Source of the DNA: JBGPYB01 sp041493035
Lineage (GTDB): Bacteria > Acidobacteriota > Vicinamibacteria > Fen-336
Length of the DNA: 18,572 bases
Assembly (NCBI GenBank): GCA_041493035.1
Contig: JBGPYB010000097.1
Coordinates: forward strand, 1-18,572
Reading direction: 5' to 3'
The notes below the pieces were generated by a model, which saw nothing but the letters and a program-made list of their open reading frames with translations, made no database searches and had not been told where the DNA came from. This document shows positions 14,328-18,572 of the stretch, one piece after another. The position numbers were made by a program, and so were the translations under genes. Each line of letters begins with the position of its first letter. Within the stretch, counting starts at the first letter, position 1.

Positions 14328-16849
14328 GGACGGAGATAGAGCCAGAACGTCGGGTGATGCGATCCAGGGAAGGGAGAGCCGGCCACCACCTCTCCCGAGA
14401 GCAGGGGCTCGAGGCGCCGGCGCCATCCCTGCTCGTCCTTCTCCGCGATGCGGACCATCGGCGCATATCGGGGCTCTTGCGCGGCGACGAGCCTCCAGAA
14501 GTCCGCGTAGTTCGGGACAACGATCGCCGCGGGACCGACGCTCGGCATGGGCCCGCTATCGTACACGCGGATCGGGGCTTGGTCTCCCGTGAGAAAGCGG
14601 AGGACGTCCCCGTCGTCGGCGCTCGCGAGAAGGGCCGTGGGTACGAGGATCGGTGCGTCCGGAGCCAGCGACCCGCGCGCTCGAGCGGCCCCGAGGGTTT
14701 CACCGAGCCGACTCGCAACGGCGCCACCGCGTCGCCAGACCGCGGGCGACTCGTACATCTGAACGAAATAGGTCCAGGCATTGAACGCCAGCACGGCGGA
14801 CGCAAGGGCCGCCGTCACGAACGTTCTCGTGGTCCCCTCGAACACGGTCACGGCGCCCAGGGCGGCGATCGCGTAGACCGCAGGCGCGGCCTCGAGAATG
14901 CGAAGAGCCGTCGGGGCATCTGCGCTCAGAATGCCCGGAAGCAGTCCCGCGACGAACCAGATCGCCATGAATCGAGCATCGCGGTTCCGAAGTGTGCGCG
15001 CGACGACGAGGGCACCGATGGCCGCAAAGACCCCAGAGACTGGATCGAGAAGGGGTGCGCCCGGGAGATGGTGGCGGCCGTTCCAATCCCCTTCCACGTT
15101 GAAGGCGCCCAAATAGCGAAACATGTTCCGGGCGAGGATGCGAGGGAAGTAGTCCCCAAGGGCGCTATCGCCGTTCCAAAGAGCAACCTCCTGGGTCCGT
15201 GCGAAAAAGGCTCCCGGGTCGAGGCGGGCGGCGCTGAGCAGGGACGCTGCGGCAACCGCGGCAACCGTGGCAGTCAGGAAGCCTCCGATCGCGATTCGGC
15301 GCCGCGCCATGGCATCCCTTCGATCGGCGGTCCAGAGAGCGTCGACGATCATGACCGCAGCCACGAGCGCAAGCGCCCGAGACGTCTGGGCGCCGTACTG
15401 CGCCAAGCCGATGGCGAGACCGGCGCCGGCGAAGTATCGAGCCCCTCCGCGCTGCAGCGCTCGTCGCAAGAGACCGTAGGCGGGAAGCGCCAAGAGCGTC
15501 GGGAAAACGTAGGGCATGGCGAATCGGCTGATCGCCACGTGCCAGCTCGAGGTCGCCAAGGCGAACGCGGCCAGCAGCGCCACTCCACTCCCATAGGGAG
15601 GCCGGAGGAAGGCCCAGAGCAGGGGAACGGCTAGAGCACCGGCCACAGCGGAAACCAGGCGCAGGGTGAGGGCCGAAGCGCCCCAATGGCCGAAGACCCA
15701 GGCCAGGGCGTACATATACGCTGCCGGTTGGCTTACCGGTGGTGGCACGAAGACGGGACGGTACGTCGGGTCGCGGAGAATCTGGAGGGCGACGAGGCCG
15801 TGTCGCGCTTCATCGCGGAAGAGCGAGAAAGGGACGTCTTCGAGGGCGTAGACGCGAAAGGCGAAGGCGAGAGCGACAAGGGCTGCCACAACGAGGGCTT
15901 CTCCCCGCGGCGAGAGCCCCTCGACCGGCTGCTGACACGGAGTCGTGACGAGAAGCGCCGCGGTCGTGGCGCCGACGATCAGGAGGGCCACGGCTGCCAC
16001 GGGGCCGCCAAGAGAGAGAACGACCTGGCCAGCGAGAGCCAGCGCTACAGCTGCTCCGACGCCGGCGCCTCGGAGACCGCCCCGATCGAAAACTTCGACA
16101 GTGCGCGTGCCCCACCGCCGACGCCGCAGGTGGCTGCTGAGAACGAGCGCCGCGATACACGCCGTGAGCGCCGGCAGAAGCGCAACGGTAGCCTCCCGCG
16201 CGAAGGCGATACCGCCGGAAAGGGCAACCGCCGCCGCGAGCGGAGCCGCTTGGGTCCAGCGATTTCGGTGTCGCGATATTCCGAAGAGCAAGAGCACCGT
16301 CGCGAGAATGAGCGCGGTTGTCCTGAGAGGCGGCCACGCAAGACCTCTTTCATCTTCGAGCTCGAGCTCCACCCAGTCGACCTGGACGCCCAGACGGCGG
16401 CTGTCCTTTTGGAACGTTTCACTCTGGAGCGAGAGCGTCCAATCTCCGGCGCCGGCCTCTCGCCCGTCCACGGTCCAAACGGCTTCGACAAGCTCGGCGG
16501 TGGGCGACAGGCGCGCGAGGGGACGACCGTTGAGCGCGAGGTCGAGAACCGGAGCCGGGGCGCCTTCGGGGCGGGGCGCCGCAACCCGCATCCGAAGCCG
16601 TGATCGGCCTGCGCCGACGATCTGACCGGCGTCGTGGAAGATAAGCCCTGAGGCGTCGTCGGTCCAGCGCCACGTCGCTTGTCGAAAGCGCTGCGGGGGG
16701 CCGAACCCATCGACGTAGGGAGCGTCGGCGCCGCCCAGGTCGACTCGATAGGTCCACGGAACCTGATAGGCGGCGACTGTGAGGAGCGCTGCGATGCCGA
16801 CGGCCAGAACTCTCGCGATTTCACTGCTCCAAAGGGGTAAGGATAACAT
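14324..16849 (-). CDS. Large ArnT/PMT-like (GT-C) membrane protein with N-terminal beta-rich domain
   Basis: About 841 residues. An N-terminal helix (13-28) leads into the beta-rich domain (about 33-167) with YRVDLGGADAPYVDGF, RWTDDASGLIFHDAGQIV, LALNGRPLARL, GDWTLSLQSETF and RRLGVQVDWVEL. Four to five helices follow (about 175-300) before the PMT/ArnT-like core: EDVPFSLFRDEARHGLVA with the acidic pair D346-E347 expected of lipid-sugar-using GT-C enzymes, then SQPAAYMYALAW and repeated helices. A soluble tail ends with WLYLRP. The frame runs on to 17182, but that part is antisense to the next gene. ATG 16849, preceded by GAGAG, is the natural start. It is the first gene of a two-gene operon. 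The fragment at 1-777 is its close paralog. Confidence 0.85.
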   Translation of the reverse strand: MLSLPLWSSEIARVLAVGIAALLTVAAYQVPWTYRVDLGGADAPYVDGFGPPQRFRQATWRWTDDASGLIFHDAGQIVGAGRSRLRMRVAAPRPEGAPAPVLDLALNGRPLARLSPTAELVEAVWTVDGREAGAGDWTLSLQSETFQKDSRRLGVQVDWVELELEDERGLAWPPLRTTALILATVLLLFGISRHRNRWTQAAPLAAAVALSGGIAFAREATVALLPALTACIAALVLSSHLRRRRWGTRTVEVFDRGGLRGAGVGAAVALALAGQVVLSLGGPVAAVALLIVGATTAALLVTTPCQQPVEGLSPRGEALVVAALVALAFAFRVYALEDVPFSLFRDEARHGLVALQILRDPTYRPVFVPPPVSQPAAYMYALAWVFGHWGASALTLRLVSAVAGALAVPLLWAFLRPPYGSGVALLAAFALATSSWHVAISRFAMPYVFPTLLALPAYGLLRRALQRGGARYFAGAGLAIGLAQYGAQTSRALALVAAVMIVDALWTADRRDAMARRRIAIGGFLTATVAAVAAASLLSAARLDPGAFFARTQEVALWNGDSALGDYFPRILARNMFRYLGAFNVEGDWNGRHHLPGAPLLDPVSGVFAAIGALVVARTLRNRDARFMAIWFVAGLLPGILSADAPTALRILEAAPAVYAIAALGAVTVFEGTTRTFVTAALASAVLAFNAWTYFVQMYESPAVWRRGGAVASRLGETLGAARARGSLAPDAPILVPTALLASADDGDVLRFLTGDQAPIRVYDSGPMPSVGPAAIVVPNYADFWRLVAAQEPRYAPMVRIAEKDEQGWRRRLEPLLSGEVVAGSPFPGSHHPTFWLYLRP

Positions 16850-16862
16850 GCGCTCTCGATGA
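16848..16862 (+). other. Four-codon upstream frame (M-R-S-R-stop) coupled to the next start
   Basis: AAGGA at 16839-16843 is followed by ATG 16848 and CGC TCT CGA TGA. The TGA overlaps the ATG of the following gene (16859) as ATGA. The following gene has no ribosome-binding site of its own at normal distance, so ribosomes could load on this short frame and restart. It is only four codons, so it may be a coincidence. Confidence 0.25.
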
Positions 16863-18445
16863 GCGTCGGTCGGCAGCGGGGTCTGCTCCTCGCCATTCTC
16901 GTGTCGGCCGTCGTGATTGCCACGCGCGAGGCGGAGTTCTACGCCGTTGCCTACGACCGCTTCCATCTCCCGGCCTTCGACGGCCACGTGTACGTCGCAA
17001 TGGCGGAGCGACCGAGCTTCTTCACCGTGGCCCCCTGGGGCTACCGGGTGTTGAATCCGTGGCTCGCTCGGCTCTTCACCTTCCCCTTGCGGGACCACGT
17101 GCCCGCGTTCTTCTGGTCCACCGTCCTGGGGCTCGCTTTCGGTGGCGTCCTGCTCTTCCTCTACCTTCGCCGCCTGGGACACTCTGTGGCGTCGGCACTT
17201 CTCGGGATCACGCTGTACGGTGTGTCAGGACCGGTGGGGGAGGCCGTCCGCTACCAGTTCCTGGCCGAGCCGCTGACGTTCCTTCTGGAAATGGCTCTGC
17301 TCCTTTCCCTCGAGGTTGGAGCGCCGCTTTCGCTGGTCGCGCTGGTTGCGGTTCTCGGCGTTCTTTCCAAAGAGTTCTTCCTCTTGCTCCTTCCACTGAT
17401 CTTCATCATCCGACGCCAGCGCGCCTGCATGACGCAGGCGCTTCGGGACACGGTTCTCGTGGCGATGCCAGCGCTTGCGATCTTTGTCGCCCTCCGCTGG
17501 TCCTGGACGCCGCACATCCATCCACCCCTTCCGTCGCTCACCATGGGAACACTCGACGTGGCCATCGCCCGCTTCGGCGAATCCTGGCCGGGATGGCGCG
17601 GGGCCGCGCTGCTGATGGGGCTGACCCCCCTCGCCGTCCTGGGCGCTGTCCGGGAGAAGGGCCGGCGTCTCGCGGCTCGCGGGGCCTACCTCTTCCTGGC
17701 GACCCTCGCCTCTCCCTTCGTCAACCCTGTTACGTTTCTGTCGGTCGACATCGACCGTCTCTTGCTCTACGCCCTCCCGGCCGTGATTCCCCTTGCCTTC
17801 GCGGCTCTCGACGGGCTCGTACTGCCCAGTGAAGCGATCGGGGCCTTGGCGTTTCCCCGATGGCTCCCGCGACTTTGCCTGACTCTCACGGCCGTGGCGA
17901 TCGCGCTGCCCCTCGGCATCGCCGACTCGTACCGGCGCGTCGATCTACAGGGGACACGTGACGCTACTGTGATGCTGGCCGTCTTCCGCGAGAGCCTCGA
18001 GACCGCCGAGAAGATCGAGGACGGCGACGCTTTCGAGTTCGACCCGGCCTCGGGGCGCTACGGCCAAGGACTCACGGAGCCCTTCGACCTCTCCCAGGCT
18101 CGGAGAGTACGTTGGTTCCTGCGAGAGGGATGGGGGCCCCTTGCGGCGAGACGGGGAGGCGACGTCGTGATGACGTCGCGCGAAGCCTGTCTCCTGCTCC
18201 CTTGTTTCCGATCCCGCAACCTCGATGCCGTCCTGACTCTGGACGCGCCAGAGGTCACGCGCCTCGGCGTGAAGGTGAACGGTCGCCCCGTGGCAGATAT
18301 CCTCGTCGGCCCCGAGGCGCGGCAGTTCCATGTGGGGATTCCCGCCGACGTCCTCTTCCGGGGCGACAACACGCTCACGTTCCGAGGCGCCGACTCCGAC
18401 ACTCCTCTCGTTCGTCTCCGACGATTCACCATTCGCGGGAGATGA
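16859..18445 (+). CDS. Polytopic membrane protein with C-terminal beta-rich module
   Basis: A 528-residue product with about ten membrane segments. The first helix (about 7-21) is followed by a loop with AFDGHVYVAMAERP (D41, H43) and APWGYRVLNPWLARLF (58-73), a pattern seen in uncharacterised GT-C-like membrane proteins. LSKEFF in mid-protein recalls the K-E motif of related families. The last 110 or so residues are soluble: a GWG loop (424-426), then VKVNGRPV (471-478) and FRGDNTLTF (500-508). This is the pattern of jelly-roll carbohydrate-binding-like domains, in which a V-NG strand is followed by G-N-L-F. ATG 16859 is the only start in frame, as a stop lies five codons upstream. Its start is nine bases from the divergent gene. 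Enzyme activity is not shown. Confidence 0.8.
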   Translation: MSVGRQRGLLLAILVSAVVIATREAEFYAVAYDRFHLPAFDGHVYVAMAERPSFFTVAPWGYRVLNPWLARLFTFPLRDHVPAFFWSTVLGLAFGGVLLFLYLRRLGHSVASALLGITLYGVSGPVGEAVRYQFLAEPLTFLLEMALLLSLEVGAPLSLVALVAVLGVLSKEFFLLLLPLIFIIRRQRACMTQALRDTVLVAMPALAIFVALRWSWTPHIHPPLPSLTMGTLDVAIARFGESWPGWRGAALLMGLTPLAVLGAVREKGRRLAARGAYLFLATLASPFVNPVTFLSVDIDRLLLYALPAVIPLAFAALDGLVLPSEAIGALAFPRWLPRLCLTLTAVAIALPLGIADSYRRVDLQGTRDATVMLAVFRESLETAEKIEDGDAFEFDPASGRYGQGLTEPFDLSQARRVRWFLREGWGPLAARRGGDVVMTSREACLLLPCFRSRNLDAVLTLDAPEVTRLGVKVNGRPVADILVGPEARQFHVGIPADVLFRGDNTLTFRGADSDTPLVRLRRFTIRGR

Positions 18446-18572
18446 GTGGGGCGCGGAGGAGAAGCGGTCTTCGGCGCCACGGCACTGGCGGCGTCCCTCG
18501 CCATCTTCGTCCCGTGGCTGGGATTCGACGCCCGACTCGAGCCCCGGAAGAGCGCCCTCAACGACTACTGGA
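18446..18572 (+). CDS. Start of a membrane protein (cut by right edge)
   Basis: GTG 18446 follows directly on the TGA of the previous gene (TGAGTG). The 42 codons to the edge give a short polar N-terminus, a hydrophobic helix (about 8-26, FGATALAASLAIFVPWLGF) and a polar continuation LEPRKSALNDYW. An ATG at 18442 overlapping as ATGA lies in another frame, which yields an arginine-rich, unlikely protein. The tight spacing suggests it belongs to the same operon. Too little remains to name a function. Confidence 0.55.
   Translation, partial: MGRGGEAVFGATALAASLAIFVPWLGFDARLEPRKSALNDYW

Noticed and set aside
14264..15634. Long open frame (about 456 codons) on the plus strand
   Set aside because: It is antisense to the two GT-C-like genes and gives an arginine- and glycine-rich sequence with no recognisable motif.
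16850..17182. Upstream extension of the large minus-strand GT-C gene
   Set aside because: This part is antisense to the membrane protein at 16859-18445, and its translation is charged and disordered. The helix and conserved domain start after ATG 16849.

Overview
The window is GC-rich bacterial DNA, almost entirely coding, packed with genes for cell-surface glycan assembly. There are 14 protein genes: 12 complete and one cut at each edge. I see no rRNA, tRNA, CRISPR array, transposase or integrase. GTG and TTG starts are common, and most neighbouring genes on the same strand overlap by four bases. The families point to an envelope-rich GC-rich Gram-negative-type lineage such as Acidobacteriota or a relative. 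That placement is an inference, because there is no marker gene.

Layout. (1) 1-777, minus: left-edge fragment of a membrane protein with an N-terminal beta-rich domain. (2) A 300-base divergent spacer (778-1077) with a long inverted repeat at 842-899. (3) 1078-2595 and 2716-3990, plus: a DUF2079-like membrane protein and a GT2 glycosyltransferase fused to a methyltransferase. (4) 4006-7779, minus operon, transcribed right to left: MBOAT O-acyltransferase, SGNH-like protein, GT4 glycosyltransferase. (5) 7877-12424, plus operon: SGNH/GDSL hydrolase, methyltransferase, GT-C-like membrane protein, second GT4 glycosyltransferase, joined by three GTGA overlaps. (6) 12429-16849, minus: two large GT-C-like membrane proteins, each with the same type of N-terminal domain as the left-edge fragment. 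(7) 16859-18572, plus: a membrane protein with a C-terminal beta-rich module, then the start of another membrane protein.

How the genes may work together (inference). The GT2 half of 2716-3990 looks like a dolichyl-phosphate-mannose-synthase-type enzyme, which would load a sugar onto a polyprenyl-phosphate carrier. The polytopic GT-C-like proteins would use such carriers outside the cytoplasmic membrane. The two GT4 enzymes would build glycan on the cytoplasmic side. The MBOAT and SGNH proteins would add or remove O-acyl groups, and the methyltransferases could cap or decorate sugars. No Wzx flippase, Wzy-type polymerase, ABC exporter or nucleotide-sugar synthesis gene is visible.

The most notable signals are a shared extracytoplasmic domain on three membrane proteins, the GT2-methyltransferase fusion, the long inverted repeat at 842-899, and a divergent gene pair whose starts lie nine bases apart with a four-codon upstream reading frame coupled to one of them.
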